Shown one piece after another: positions 6,791 to 14,306 of a DNA stretch of 25,867 nt (its first letter is position 1; each line of letters starts with the position of its first letter). The notes beneath the pieces are model-generated. The model made no database searches. It saw only the letters and a list, made by a program, of their open reading frames with translations, and was not told where the DNA came from. A program made the position numbers and the translations under genes. The DNA is from Litorimonas sp964610115 (lineage in GTDB: Bacteria > Pseudomonadota > Alphaproteobacteria > Caulobacterales > Maricaulaceae), in assembly GCA_964610115.1 (NCBI GenBank), contig CAZSUW010000033.1:1-25867 (forward strand). The letters are read 5' to 3'.

Positions 6791-7263
6791 AGCTGCTTTT
6801 CCATGCCGTAATTGGCGCGCTCATAAACGGGGTGCGGGCCGGCGTGGTTTTGCACCCAGCCATTGCGTTCATAGAGGCGCTTAGCGCGGTCCAGCACTGT
6901 GTTGGACAGAAGGAATAAGCGGCTCAGCCCAAGATCATCACGGGCATACTCCTCGGCGGCATTGAGCAACGCCATACCGATGCCCCGCCCGCCATAGGCA
7001 GGGTCGACGGCCATCTTGGTCAGTTCCCACTCACCTTGATTGGGCCCATCCGGGTGGGGCTTTAGCGCGACGGCCCCAACACAGACATCGTCCAGATGCG
7101 CTGTGAAAACATGACCGCCATTATCGATATAAGTCTCTGGCCGGGCGACCATGGCTTTGTCGCTGTCTTCCATATGGTGATAGCGCTGAATCCACGCCGC
7201 ATTGAGCCGCGCAAAATCAGGCAGGCTCGGGCGATGATTGCGACGGATTGTGACCTCGGACAT
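6787..7263 (-). CDS. GNAT family N-acetyltransferase
   Basis: A 158-residue single-domain GNAT protein. Motif A reads MAVDPAYGGRGIGMALL (about residues 84-100), with the acetyl-CoA pyrophosphate-binding pattern GGRGIG. The following helix (NAAEEYARDDLGLSRLFLLS) and RLYERNGW near the C-terminus complete the fold. The acceptor substrate cannot be told. The ATG at 7261-7263 gives a normal family length. It overlaps tag by 4 bp and lies 38 bp downstream of the MarR gene, so MarR-GNAT-tag may be one transcript, although a hairpin sits in the MarR-GNAT gap. Confidence 0.85.
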   Translation of the reverse strand: MSEVTIRRNHRPSLPDFARLNAAWIQRYHHMEDSDKAMVARPETYIDNGGHVFTAHLDDVCVGAVALKPHPDGPNQGEWELTKMAVDPAYGGRGIGMALLNAAEEYARDDLGLSRLFLLSNTVLDRAKRLYERNGWVQNHAGPHPVYERANYGMEKQL

Positions 7264-7278
7264 AAACGCTATTCTGTC

Positions 7279-7297
7279 GCAGGCTTATCCAGCCTGC
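7279..7297 (-). terminator. Hairpin between marR-like gene and GNAT gene
   Basis: Perfect 7-bp arms GCAGGCT/AGCCTGC around a 5-nt loop, 4 bp after the MarR stop. No T-tract follows on the minus strand, so it may be an attenuating or mRNA-stabilising hairpin and not a full terminator. Confidence 0.35.
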
Positions 7298-7301
7298 AAG
7301 C

Positions 7302-7724
7302 TTATTCAGACGCCACAACCCGTTCGATCAGGCGGACCATTTCGGCTTGTTCCACTGGATTAAGCGCGGACAGCATGGCCGCCATATTGGCACGGTCTTG
7401 GGCCTCAATCGCAGCGTGGATAGCGATCCCTTTTTCTGTCAGGGCATATAGACGCGCCCGTCCGTCCGTTTCACTTTTTGCTTTCGTCAGCAGGCCTTTT
7501 TTAACCAGCCGATCCAGCGCAGATTGCATGGTTGTCGGGGCCACGCCCAGATGATCCGCCACATCGGTTGCGCGCGCCTTGGGCTTGGCGGCCAAGAAAC
7601 GCAGCGTCTGATAATCCACCGGATTATAGGGCAGCGGCCGGTCCATCCCATCCGCCCCGCGCACAAGGTAACGGTTCAAAATCACATTGACCGCGCGGGC
7701 CATTCGTTCCGGCATATCCCCCAT
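7302..7724 (-). CDS. MarR family transcriptional regulator
   Basis: A 140-residue winged-helix repressor. The HTH lies in residues about 50-75 (ATDVADHLGVAPTTMQSALDR). The wing reads KSETDGRARLYALTEKG with the conserved DGRA pattern, and flanking helices form the dimer interface. MarR proteins bind palindromes as dimers and usually release DNA on ligand binding. It is divergent from a lipoprotein gene. The 61-bp region between them holds two copies of TACGA-N3-TCGTA, probably its own operators. The start is uncertain: ATG at 7724, or ATGs at residues 4 or 8, the latter having GGAACGA upstream. Ligand unknown. Confidence 0.88.
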   Translation of the reverse strand: MGDMPERMARAVNVILNRYLVRGADGMDRPLPYNPVDYQTLRFLAAKPKARATDVADHLGVAPTTMQSALDRLVKKGLLTKAKSETDGRARLYALTEKGIAIHAAIEAQDRANMAAMLSALNPVEQAEMVRLIERVVASE

Positions 7725-7736
7725 ACACTTGCTTTA

Positions 7737-7749
7737 TACGATTTTCGTA
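7737..7749. promoter_or_regulatory. Putative MarR operator O1
   Basis: Perfect palindrome TACGA-TTT-TCGTA, 12 bp upstream of the marR-like start. It matches O2 in both arms and lies 21 bp (two helical turns) from it, centre to centre. Confidence 0.65.
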
Positions 7750-7757
7750 CTATATGC

Positions 7758-7770
7758 TACGACAATCGTA
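7758..7770. promoter_or_regulatory. Putative MarR operator O2
   Basis: Perfect palindrome TACGA-CAA-TCGTA, 15 bp upstream of the divergent lipoprotein ATG. Arms are identical to O1 while spacers differ, as expected for a dimeric repressor site. Confidence 0.65.
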
Positions 7771-7785
7771 ATAAACAGATAAATT

Positions 7786-8409
7786 ATGTCACCTCACCTC
7801 AAAACCCCCAAATCTGTGATCTTCCTGCTGGCGGGCCTTGCCTTAAGTGCCTGCGCCACGCCCGCGCCGCCAGCCACACCGCCGACCAGCCTAACCCCGC
7901 CCCCACCTTTGGCCGAGGACGGCTATGTCGAAATCGTTGTCACGGCTGATTTCCCTGGCACGCCGGAGCAGGTTCGGGCCTGGCTGGATGACGGCAATAA
8001 AATCATCTACGCTATGGAAGACACGGATAGCATTGCCGCGCCAAAAGGGTTCACCCTCACCAAAGGCTCGACCTGGACCGAAACGAGCGCGGAACGCATT
8101 CTGGAGTTCTCAGACGGGCACTTCACCTTTGAGCGGGTCATCACACACAGTCCGGCCAAGTTCGACTACCAAGTCTGGGGCTTCACCTCCGCGACCGGCA
8201 ATAATGTGGACCATATCTACGGCAAGCAAGAGCTAAAACCCGATCCCAATGGCGAGGGTACGGACTTCATCTGGACCTATCGTGTCATGCCTGACGCAGG
8301 TTGGAAACGCCCCTTTGTGCGCCGCTTTGTTGAAGGCGATGTGAAAGACTTCCTGCAAATTGCGATGGACAAAGTCGAAGCGCAGGGGGCCTTAGAACTC
8401 GCGCCCTAA
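7786..8409 (+). CDS. Lipoprotein with SRPBCC-like domain
   Basis: A 207-residue protein with a lipoprotein signal peptide; the lipobox LSAC puts the lipidated Cys at 23. A Pro/Thr-rich linker (about 25-42) follows. The remaining domain (about 45-200) begins EIVVTADFPGTPEQVRAWLDD and has alternating beta-strands with a long C-terminal helix (DVKDFLQIAMDKVEAQG). This is like the START/SRPBCC helix-grip fold, which binds hydrophobic ligands; the fold call is from pattern only. Asp at +2 is absent, so outer-membrane sorting is plausible. It is divergent from the MarR gene across twin operators and so is probably repressed by it. It is convergent with the next lipoprotein gene, overlapping by 4 bp. 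Confidence 0.75.
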   Translation: MSPHLKTPKSVIFLLAGLALSACATPAPPATPPTSLTPPPPLAEDGYVEIVVTADFPGTPEQVRAWLDDGNKIIYAMEDTDSIAAPKGFTLTKGSTWTETSAERILEFSDGHFTFERVITHSPAKFDYQVWGFTSATGNNVDHIYGKQELKPDPNGEGTDFIWTYRVMPDAGWKRPFVRRFVEGDVKDFLQIAMDKVEAQGALELAP

Positions 8410-8783
8410 TCCCCTGAGGAAGCCGGCCCACCCAAAATGCCGCCGGGTAATGTCGATGCGCCTGATGTCGAAATCGTACCTTCGCCCAAGGCTTCTAACG
8501 GATGCCAGCCGAGATCATTATAGCCGCTATCCACATCCGGATAGTGGCTTTGTAGACGCGACAGCTCATCACGGGCGGCATTGTAAGCGCGAATATCATC
8601 GATGTCGGCATTGTCGTCGAGGTCGATGATCGTGCGTAATTGTTGTAGGCGCGCCTCGGCATTGGCGAGTTCGCGTTGCTGCGCCTGTAGATCAGCGAGG
8701 GGTTGATCCACATAGCGATTGGCCGAAGGCGCGCTCGCACAGGCAGACAAAATGAGGAAAGCCGGGATCAGGTAAACACGCAT
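8406..8783 (-). CDS. Small coiled-coil lipoprotein, function unknown
   Basis: A 125-residue protein with a short lipoprotein signal peptide; the lipobox LSAC gives Cys15. A helical, heptad-like stretch rich in Gln, Leu and Arg (about 27-82, including QAQQRELANAEARLQQLR) is probably a coiled coil. A Gly/Ser/Pro-rich tail follows. I do not recognise the family. The coiled-coil lipoprotein layout recalls envelope structural or scaffold proteins, but this is only an analogy. It lies downstream of ygfZ on the same strand, after a 75-bp gap in which I see nothing. Its stop overlaps the stop of the convergent lipoprotein gene by 4 bp. Confidence 0.75.
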   Translation of the reverse strand: MRVYLIPAFLILSACASAPSANRYVDQPLADLQAQQRELANAEARLQQLRTIIDLDDNADIDDIRAYNAARDELSRLQSHYPDVDSGYNDLGWHPLEALGEGTISTSGASTLPGGILGGPASSGD

Positions 8784-8858
8784 GACAATCCTTTAAGCTG
8801 AGCGCGTCGCCATTTCAAAATGACAGTTTGGAGAGAAAGGCCGGATGTTTGTCCCGAC

Positions 8859-9644
8859 CTAATCATCTGTGCCAATCACACTCCCCATCACCTGCACCCG
8901 TTCACCGCGCACGGACGGGCTTTCGGTCGCCTCTTTCAAACGGTCAATCCGGATAAGCGCCATGCCGAGAGTGCCATTGACGTGGAGCAGCTGACCTACC
9001 TTTCGCTCACCCGCTTTGATCGCGTCGCCCGGATCGGCGGGACCGCTAAGGACCACGCTACGCATGCGTTTACGCACGCTACTCATCCGTTTCATACGGC
9101 TGACCACTTCCTGGCCGACAAAGCAGCCCTTCTGGTAATCCACCCCGTTCAGCTGATCCATACAGGCATCCATGGGAAACGTGCTGATGGGGCCGAAGTC
9201 CCATTGACTATCCGTCACGCCGAGCGAGAGGCGATGCGCGTCATAATCGGCAGCAGGGGTAACATCACGCCGCTCTGTCGTGATCAAGCGCGAACCTAGA
9301 GACGCCATGCGCGGATCAGGATCCCCGATCTTATCCGCCGCATTATCCCACGCGCAGTAAACGTGGTTGGTCTCACTTACGTCCTCGATCTCGATCGGTT
9401 CGCGCAGGCGGAACATTTTGAGCCGTTTCAGTAGTGCCGGTCCCATCGCCTCTGTCGTATCGAGGAGCAGATCGTCGCCGTTCTCTGTAACGAAGAAGTC
9501 CGCAATAATCTTGCCTTGCGGGGTGAGGAGCGCGGCAAAGCTGACAGGCCCGGACAGAGTATTGGTGATCAGCTTATCCAGCCACGGGCGCAGCGTTTCG
9601 CCAGAGAGTTTAAGAACAGTGCGGGGGCGGCGGATGATGGGCAT
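8859..9644 (-). CDS. ygfZ: YgfZ/IBA57-type folate-binding Fe-S assembly protein
   Basis: A 261-residue protein related to the aminomethyltransferase GcvT. It carries the family signature KGCFVGQE at residues 172-179 with the conserved Cys174. YgfZ/IBA57 proteins bind tetrahydrofolate and help assemble or repair certain [4Fe-4S] enzymes such as MiaB and radical-SAM proteins. The N-terminal region (SGETLRPWLDKLITNTL) matches the usual opening of the family. The length is somewhat shorter than E. coli YgfZ (about 326) and typical of alphaproteobacterial versions. The ATG at 9642-9644 lies just beyond the glnA terminator, so it probably has its own promoter. The small lipoprotein gene lies downstream. 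Confidence 0.88.
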   Translation of the reverse strand: MPIIRRPRTVLKLSGETLRPWLDKLITNTLSGPVSFAALLTPQGKIIADFFVTENGDDLLLDTTEAMGPALLKRLKMFRLREPIEIEDVSETNHVYCAWDNAADKIGDPDPRMASLGSRLITTERRDVTPAADYDAHRLSLGVTDSQWDFGPISTFPMDACMDQLNGVDYQKGCFVGQEVVSRMKRMSSVRKRMRSVVLSGPADPGDAIKAGERKVGQLLHVNGTLGMALIRIDRLKEATESPSVRGERVQVMGSVIGTDD

Positions 9645-9671
9645 AGCAGGGCGCTAGCGCAGTTTGCCCAT

Positions 9672-9710
9672 AAAAAAAAGCCGCCCCCAGAAGAACAGGG
9701 GACGGCTTTC
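9672..9710 (-). terminator. Intrinsic terminator of glnA
   Basis: On the minus strand, AAAGCCGTCCCC pairs with GGGGGCGGCTTT (one mismatch) around an 8-9-nt loop and runs straight into eight T residues. It begins about 20 bp after the glnA stop. Confidence 0.9.
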
Positions 9711-9730
9711 TTGTAAGGTTTAGGCTAGGC

Positions 9731-11152
9731 CTAACATTTGTAGTAGAGATCAAACTCAACAGGGTGCGGATGCATGTTCACGCGGTGAACCTCTTCCATC
9801 TTCAGGTCGATATAGGCGTCGATCTGGTCATCATCGAACACACCGCCGGCCTTCAAGAAGTCGCGGTCACCGTCGAGGGCGTCCAGCGCTTCTTTCAAGC
9901 TGCCGCAGACTTGTGGAATGTCTTTGGCTTCTTCGGCTGACAATTCATAGAGGTCCATATCCATCGGATCGCCGGGGTGGATCTTGTTCTTGATCCCGTC
10001 CAGACCCGCCATGAGCAGCGCTGTATAGGTCAGATATGGGTTACCCATTGGATCCGGGAAGCGCGCTTCCAGGCGCTTACCATTGCGGGACGCTGTCCAC
10101 GGAATACGGATTGAGGCCGAGCGGTTACGGCTGGAATAAGCCAGCATAACCGGCGCTTCAAAGCCCGGGACCAAACGCTTGTAAGAGTTGGTCGCGGAGT
10201 TGGAAAACGCGTTGATCGCGCGGGCGTGCTTAATGATCCCGCCAATATAGTAGAGGCAGGCATCAGAGAGCCCCGCATAGCCGTCACCCGCAAAGAGCGG
10301 CTGGCCATCTTTCCAGATAGACTGGTGAACGTGCATGCCCGTGCCGTTATCATTGTGAACCGGCTTGGCCATAAATGTCGCCGTCTTGCCATAAGCATGG
10401 GCAACGTTGTGCACGATGTACTTATAAAGCTGCATATTGTCCGCCATCTTCAAGAGCGTGTCGAACTTCATGCCAAGCTCATGCTGGCTTGGCGCCACTT
10501 CGTGGTGATGCTTTTCAGGCTTCAGACCCAGCTCTGTCATAATGGCGAGCATTTCGGTCCGCATATCCTGCTGGCTATCGACCGGCGGGACCGGGAAGTA
10601 ACCGCCCTTTGGCCCGGGCCGGTGACCCATATTGCCGCCCGTATACATTGTTCCCGTATTGTAGGGGCCTTCAGTGCTATCGAACTCATAGCCGGTCTTG
10701 TTTTGAGACGTATCCCAGCGGACATCGTCAAAGACGAAGAATTCGGCTTCCGGACCAAAATAGACCTCATCTCCGACATTCGCCGAGCGCATATACGCTT
10801 CGGCCGCTTTTGCCGTACCACGCGGGTCACGATTATACGCTGATCCATCATCAGGTTCCAAAACGTCACAGAACAGCGTCAGCGTGTCTTGCTGATAAAA
10901 CGGGTCCATTTTGGCCGTGCTCGGGTCAGGCATCAGGACCATGTCGGACTCGTTAATGTCCTTCCAGCCTTCAATCGAAGACCCGTCAAACATTGTGCCG
11001 TCTGCCATCAGGTCTTCATCGACCATTTCGGCCGTGAAGGTGACGTGTTGCATTTTGCCTTTTGGATCGGTGAAGCGCAGATCGACATAGCCGATCTCTT
11101 CATCCTTGATTTTCTTGAGGACGGCTTTTGCGTCCATTGGTTTATCGGCCAT
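9731..11152 (-). CDS. glnA: Glutamine synthetase type I
   Basis: A 473-residue GSI that forms glutamine from glutamate, ammonia and ATP as a cytoplasmic dodecamer. Visible motifs are DGSSIEGW near residue 56 (N-terminal beta-grasp), GPEAEFFVFD and HHHEVAPSQHELG (metal-binding Glu and His), KPVHNDNGTGMHVHQS, and NRSASIRIP with the ATP/glutamate-site Arg residues. Tyr402 in DLYELSAEE corresponds to the adenylylation Tyr397 of enteric enzymes. It is thus a GSI-beta type that can be switched off by GlnE. It is downstream of glnB by 65 bp, the classic alphaproteobacterial order, and ends in a strong terminator. ATG start with AGGGTAAACC upstream. Confidence 0.97.
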   Translation of the reverse strand: MADKPMDAKAVLKKIKDEEIGYVDLRFTDPKGKMQHVTFTAEMVDEDLMADGTMFDGSSIEGWKDINESDMVLMPDPSTAKMDPFYQQDTLTLFCDVLEPDDGSAYNRDPRGTAKAAEAYMRSANVGDEVYFGPEAEFFVFDDVRWDTSQNKTGYEFDSTEGPYNTGTMYTGGNMGHRPGPKGGYFPVPPVDSQQDMRTEMLAIMTELGLKPEKHHHEVAPSQHELGMKFDTLLKMADNMQLYKYIVHNVAHAYGKTATFMAKPVHNDNGTGMHVHQSIWKDGQPLFAGDGYAGLSDACLYYIGGIIKHARAINAFSNSATNSYKRLVPGFEAPVMLAYSSRNRSASIRIPWTASRNGKRLEARFPDPMGNPYLTYTALLMAGLDGIKNKIHPGDPMDMDLYELSAEEAKDIPQVCGSLKEALDALDGDRDFLKAGGVFDDDQIDAYIDLKMEEVHRVNMHPHPVEFDLYYKC

Positions 11153-11217
11153 GGTTTACCCTACCCTTTCCCTAAAGGTCGTTTTGGTTTTGGTTATTTG
11201 TGTGAGGCGCCCGCAAT

Positions 11218-11556
11218 TTATAGCGAGGCGTCGCCCGTCTCGCCTGTGCGGATCCGGATCGCTTGGCTCACGTCGGAGACAAAAATTTTGCCATCCCCGA
11301 TTTTGCCGGTTTTCGCCGCTGTCTGGATCGCTTCCAAAGCGCTCTCCACCTGATCGTCCGCGACGACCAGTTCCAGCTTCAGCTTTGGCAAAAAGTCCAC
11401 CACATATTCGGCCCCCCGGTAAAGCTCCGTATGGCCTTTCTGACGGCCAAACCCTTTGGCTTCCAGGACCGTCATACCTTGCAGGCCGATCGCTTGCAGA
11501 GCTTCTTTGACTTCATCCAGCTTGAACGGTTTGATGATGGCTTCGATCTTTTTCAT
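11218..11556 (-). CDS. glnB: Nitrogen regulatory protein PII
   Basis: A 112-residue PII signal protein. It starts MKKIEAIIKPFKLDEVK. The T-loop reads GHTELYRGAEYVVDFLPK with Tyr46 and the uridylylation site Tyr51, and the B-loop follows as TAAKTGKIGDGKIFV (ATP/2-oxoglutarate binding). PII trimers report carbon/nitrogen status to GlnE, NtrB and other targets. The ATG at 11556 is chosen because all PII proteins begin here and GGAGGG lies about 10 nt upstream; an in-frame start at 11574 would add six unrelated residues. It is transcribed with glnA. Candidate NtrC and sigma-54 sites lie upstream. GlnB is preferred over GlnK because amtB is absent and glnA is adjacent. Confidence 0.95.
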   Translation of the reverse strand: MKKIEAIIKPFKLDEVKEALQAIGLQGMTVLEAKGFGRQKGHTELYRGAEYVVDFLPKLKLELVVADDQVESALEAIQTAAKTGKIGDGKIFVSDVSQAIRIRTGETGDASL

Positions 11557-11640
11557 GACTTGCGGACCCTCCAATTCTTAGTCTTGGAGCGCCCGTGCGC
11601 GGCGCGGCAGAAAGAGTCGAGACTTGGCGCTTTACTATTT

Positions 11641-11656
11641 GGCAACACTCGGCCCC
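11641..11656 (-). promoter_or_regulatory. Candidate sigma-54 promoter of glnBA
   Basis: On the minus strand GG-N10-GC is found as GGGCCGAGTGTTGCC. It shares GG, CGA and TTGC with the sigma-54 consensus TGGCACGrNNNTTGC but mismatches at the T and CA positions. About 85 bp upstream of the glnB ATG. Confidence 0.35.
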
Positions 11657-11668
11657 GCCTTAAACTTC

Positions 11669-11692
11669 GCACAAGAGATGTGCGGATGCACA
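11669..11692 (-). promoter_or_regulatory. Candidate NtrC site upstream of glnB
   Basis: GCACAAGAGATGTGC (11669-11683) fits the NtrC core GCAC-N7-GTGC. A third half-site, GCACA at 11688-11692, makes an overlapping second palindrome with TGTGC. It is close to the candidate -24/-12 element, nearer than most NtrC enhancers. Confidence 0.4.
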
Positions 11693-11827
11693 GACCCTCG
11701 ATTAAGAAGAGTGCAGTCCCGCCGCAACAGATTCGGATCGCTTTCGCATTGCAATCTGAGAAGAGATCGTTATGGCCGCGCTCAAGGTTTGGTCGCCAAT
11801 AGCGGATCGTTTGAGCCTCTTATTTTT

Positions 11828-11847
11828 CGTTCGCGACTGCAGTTCGG
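11828..11847. repeat. 20-bp direct repeat, copy 1
   Basis: TTCGCGACTGCAGTTCGG plus CG on its left recurs exactly at 11926-11945. It has the 8-bp palindrome ACTGCAGT at its centre. Confidence 0.85.
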
Positions 11848-11925
11848 AAACTAAGCAAACGATCTTCGCTGGCGGCGCGCTAAACCCTGCGACCGCACCG
11901 CGCTTCGGTGCCAATCAAGACCCGC

Positions 11926-11945
11926 CGTTCGCGACTGCAGTTCGG
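11926..11945. repeat. 20-bp direct repeat, copy 2
   Basis: Exact copy of 11828-11847, 98 bp further on. It ends 21 bp before the maeB ATG and just ahead of its GGAG ribosome site. Confidence 0.85.
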
Positions 11946-11966
11946 CGCTGTGTGGAGATAAACCCA

Positions 11967-14258
11967 ATGCCAAAACTCACACCCCGTCCGCCTAAAAAAC
12001 CTTACATTACGGACGAACAAGCCCTGCGCTTTCACTCTGACCCAACACCTGGCAAGATTTCCATGTTGCCGACCAAGCCCATGGCGACGCAGCGTGATCT
12101 GTCTCTCGCGTATAGCCCCGGCGTTGCCATTCCCGTCAAAGCCATCGCCGAAGATATTGACTTGGCCTATGACTACACATCCAAAGGCAATATGGTTGCG
12201 GTGATCTCTAACGGCACCGCCATTTTAGGCCTTGGCAATTTGGGCGCGGCCGCGTCCAAGCCCGTTATGGAAGGGAAATCCGTTCTCTTTAAACGCTTCG
12301 CCGATATTGATAGCTTTGACATTGAGGTCGAAGAAGAAGACGCCGACGCCTTTATCGAATGCGTTAAACGCATCGGCAATAGTTTTGGCGGCATCAACCT
12401 CGAAGACATTGGCTCACCCGAATGCTTTATCATTGAAAGCGAGCTACGCGACCTTGTCGATATCCCTGTCTTCCATGATGATCAGCACGGCACGGCGATT
12501 ATTGCCACGGCTGGCCTTATTAATGCCGCGCACCTGACCGGGCGCAAGTTTGAAGACATGAAGGTCGTGCTGTCAGGCGCGGGCGCGGCGGGTTTGTCCG
12601 TTCTCAGCCTCATCAAATCCCTCGGCGTACGCGACGATAACTGCCTTGTCCTCGACAGTAAGGGCGTCGTCTATAAGGGCCGCAAAGAATATATGGATCA
12701 GTGGAAAGCGCCCCACGCCGTCGATACGCCCCTGCGAACGCTAGACGAAGCGATTAAAGGCGCGGACGTTTTTCTTGGCCTGTCTGTCGCAGGAATTGTG
12801 ACCAAAGAGATGGTTGCGTCTATGGCGCCGAATCCGATCATTTTTGCGATGGCCAATCCGGAACCGGAAATCCGACCCGAAGATATTAAGGCTGTTCGCG
12901 ACGATGCCATCATCGCCACGGGCCGTTCTGATTATCCCAATCAGGTCAATAACGTCCTCGGCTTTCCTTACATCTTCCGCGGGGCGCTGGATGTGCGCGC
13001 GCGCAATGTGAATGACGCGATGAAGCTGGCCTGTGCGCACGCTCTGGCCGATCTTGCCCGCCAAGACGTGCCGGAAGAAGTCGCGGCCGCTTATCATGGC
13101 AACCGCCCGCAATATGGTCCTGACTATATTATCCCGGCGCCGTTCGATCCGCGCCTGATTAGCGAGATCCCGCCTTATGTGGCCCAAGCCGCCATGGATA
13201 CGGGCGAAGCCCGCCAACCCATTGAAGATATGGATGCTTATCGCCGTAGCCTCGCCCGGCGACAGGATCCAACAGCCGCTATCCTGCAAGGGATTACGGC
13301 CTCTGTTGTCGAAGAACCCAAAACGATCGTCTTTGCCGAAGGCGAAGAACCGGCCGTCATCCGCGCAGCACAAGCCTTCCAGCAACGGGGTTTGGGTAAG
13401 GCGATCCTGATTGGTCGTGAAAAGCCGATCTATGACAATATGAAATTGCTCGGCATTGAGAAGCCGGAAAGCCTGACTGTGCTGAATGCGCGTCTATTCG
13501 ACCGCAATGCAGAGTTCACCGAATATCTCTATTCGCGCCTGCAACGCCGCGGTTATCTGCGCCGTGACGCCCAGCGATTGGTGAATAATGACCGGAACGT
13601 CTTTTCAGCCCTGATGCTGCATCACGGTCTCGCTGACGGCATGGTGTCCGGCGTGACGCGATCTTACGATGTTGTTCTGCGCGACGTTCGTCTTGTCCTG
13701 AACCACCGCAAGGACGAACGCACTGTCGGCGTGTCCGTCGTGGTCAACAAACAGCGCACGCTATTTATTGCCGACACCAACATCACCGCCATGCCAACGT
13801 CCACGGACTTGGCCGATATCGCGGAGACCACGGCGCACATGGCACGAACCTTCGGGTTCGAGCCGCGCGTGGCAATGCTCAGCTATTCGACCTTCGGCAA
13901 CCCGCCCGTGGGCGAGCGCATGAAGACCGTTCGCGAGGCCGTCCGCATTCTGGACGCGCGCGACGTCGATTTCGAATATGAAGGCGACATCGCCGCCGAT
14001 GTGGCGCTCGACCCGCTGCATCAGCTGACCTACCCGTTCTCGCGTCTGACCGGGGCGGCCAATGTGCTGGTCATGCCGAACATCCATTCTGCATCCATTT
14101 CGACCAAGATGCTCGACAGTGCGGGCGGCGCAACCGTGCTGGGGCCCTTCCTGACAGGTCTAGCCAAGCCGGTGCAGATCTGTAAGCTCGGCAGCACGGC
14201 CAGCGAAATCCTGCAAATGGCGATGCTGGCGGCTTATGCCCCCGGACATGAGGAATAA
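11967..14258 (+). CDS. maeB: NADP-dependent malic enzyme with C-terminal phosphotransacetylase-like domain
   Basis: The protein is 763 residues, close to E. coli MaeB (759). The malic enzyme part (about 1-420) contains SLAYSPGVA, the metal/substrate motif FHDDQHGTAII and the dinucleotide-binding VLSGAGAAGLS. The rest (about 430-763) is a PTA_PTB domain (TIVFAEGEEPAVIRAA; LADGMVSGVTRSYD), thought to be regulatory in this class, for example as an acetyl-CoA sensor. It converts malate to pyruvate, CO2 and NADPH. The ATG at 11967 (GGAG 10 nt upstream) matches the family N-terminus; the in-frame ATG at 11772 would add 65 unrelated residues. NADP preference is inferred from family. It stands alone, divergent from glnBA. 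Confidence 0.95.
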   Translation: MPKLTPRPPKKPYITDEQALRFHSDPTPGKISMLPTKPMATQRDLSLAYSPGVAIPVKAIAEDIDLAYDYTSKGNMVAVISNGTAILGLGNLGAAASKPVMEGKSVLFKRFADIDSFDIEVEEEDADAFIECVKRIGNSFGGINLEDIGSPECFIIESELRDLVDIPVFHDDQHGTAIIATAGLINAAHLTGRKFEDMKVVLSGAGAAGLSVLSLIKSLGVRDDNCLVLDSKGVVYKGRKEYMDQWKAPHAVDTPLRTLDEAIKGADVFLGLSVAGIVTKEMVASMAPNPIIFAMANPEPEIRPEDIKAVRDDAIIATGRSDYPNQVNNVLGFPYIFRGALDVRARNVNDAMKLACAHALADLARQDVPEEVAAAYHGNRPQYGPDYIIPAPFDPRLISEIPPYVAQAAMDTGEARQPIEDMDAYRRSLARRQDPTAAILQGITASVVEEPKTIVFAEGEEPAVIRAAQAFQQRGLGKAILIGREKPIYDNMKLLGIEKPESLTVLNARLFDRNAEFTEYLYSRLQRRGYLRRDAQRLVNNDRNVFSALMLHHGLADGMVSGVTRSYDVVLRDVRLVLNHRKDERTVGVSVVVNKQRTLFIADTNITAMPTSTDLADIAETTAHMARTFGFEPRVAMLSYSTFGNPPVGERMKTVREAVRILDARDVDFEYEGDIAADVALDPLHQLTYPFSRLTGAANVLVMPNIHSASISTKMLDSAGGATVLGPFLTGLAKPVQICKLGSTASEILQMAMLAAYAPGHEE

Positions 14259-14306
14259 TCGCTAAAGGCCACGGCTCTTTAACGCTTCTTTGCTACGGCG
14301 CGGGAT

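Larger units (their letters stand above)
11557..11966. promoter_or_regulatory. Divergent glnB / maeB control region (410 bp, no gene)
   Basis: No supported gene. The left half carries the candidate glnB promoter elements listed separately. The right half carries an exact 20-bp direct repeat (11828-11847 and 11926-11945) ahead of maeB. The maeB frame is open back to 11772, but that extension resembles nothing in the family. Confidence 0.6.

Noticed and set aside
10226..10843. 205-codon plus-strand ORF inside glnA
   Set aside because: Antisense shadow of glutamine synthetase; composition typical of a shadow frame.
11772..11966. 65-codon N-terminal extension of maeB
   Set aside because: It spans both copies of the direct repeat and has no counterpart in malic enzymes; a good ribosome site precedes the ATG at 11967.
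12741..13385. 214-codon minus-strand ORF inside maeB
   Set aside because: Antisense shadow of a clearly coding malic enzyme gene; no recognisable domain.
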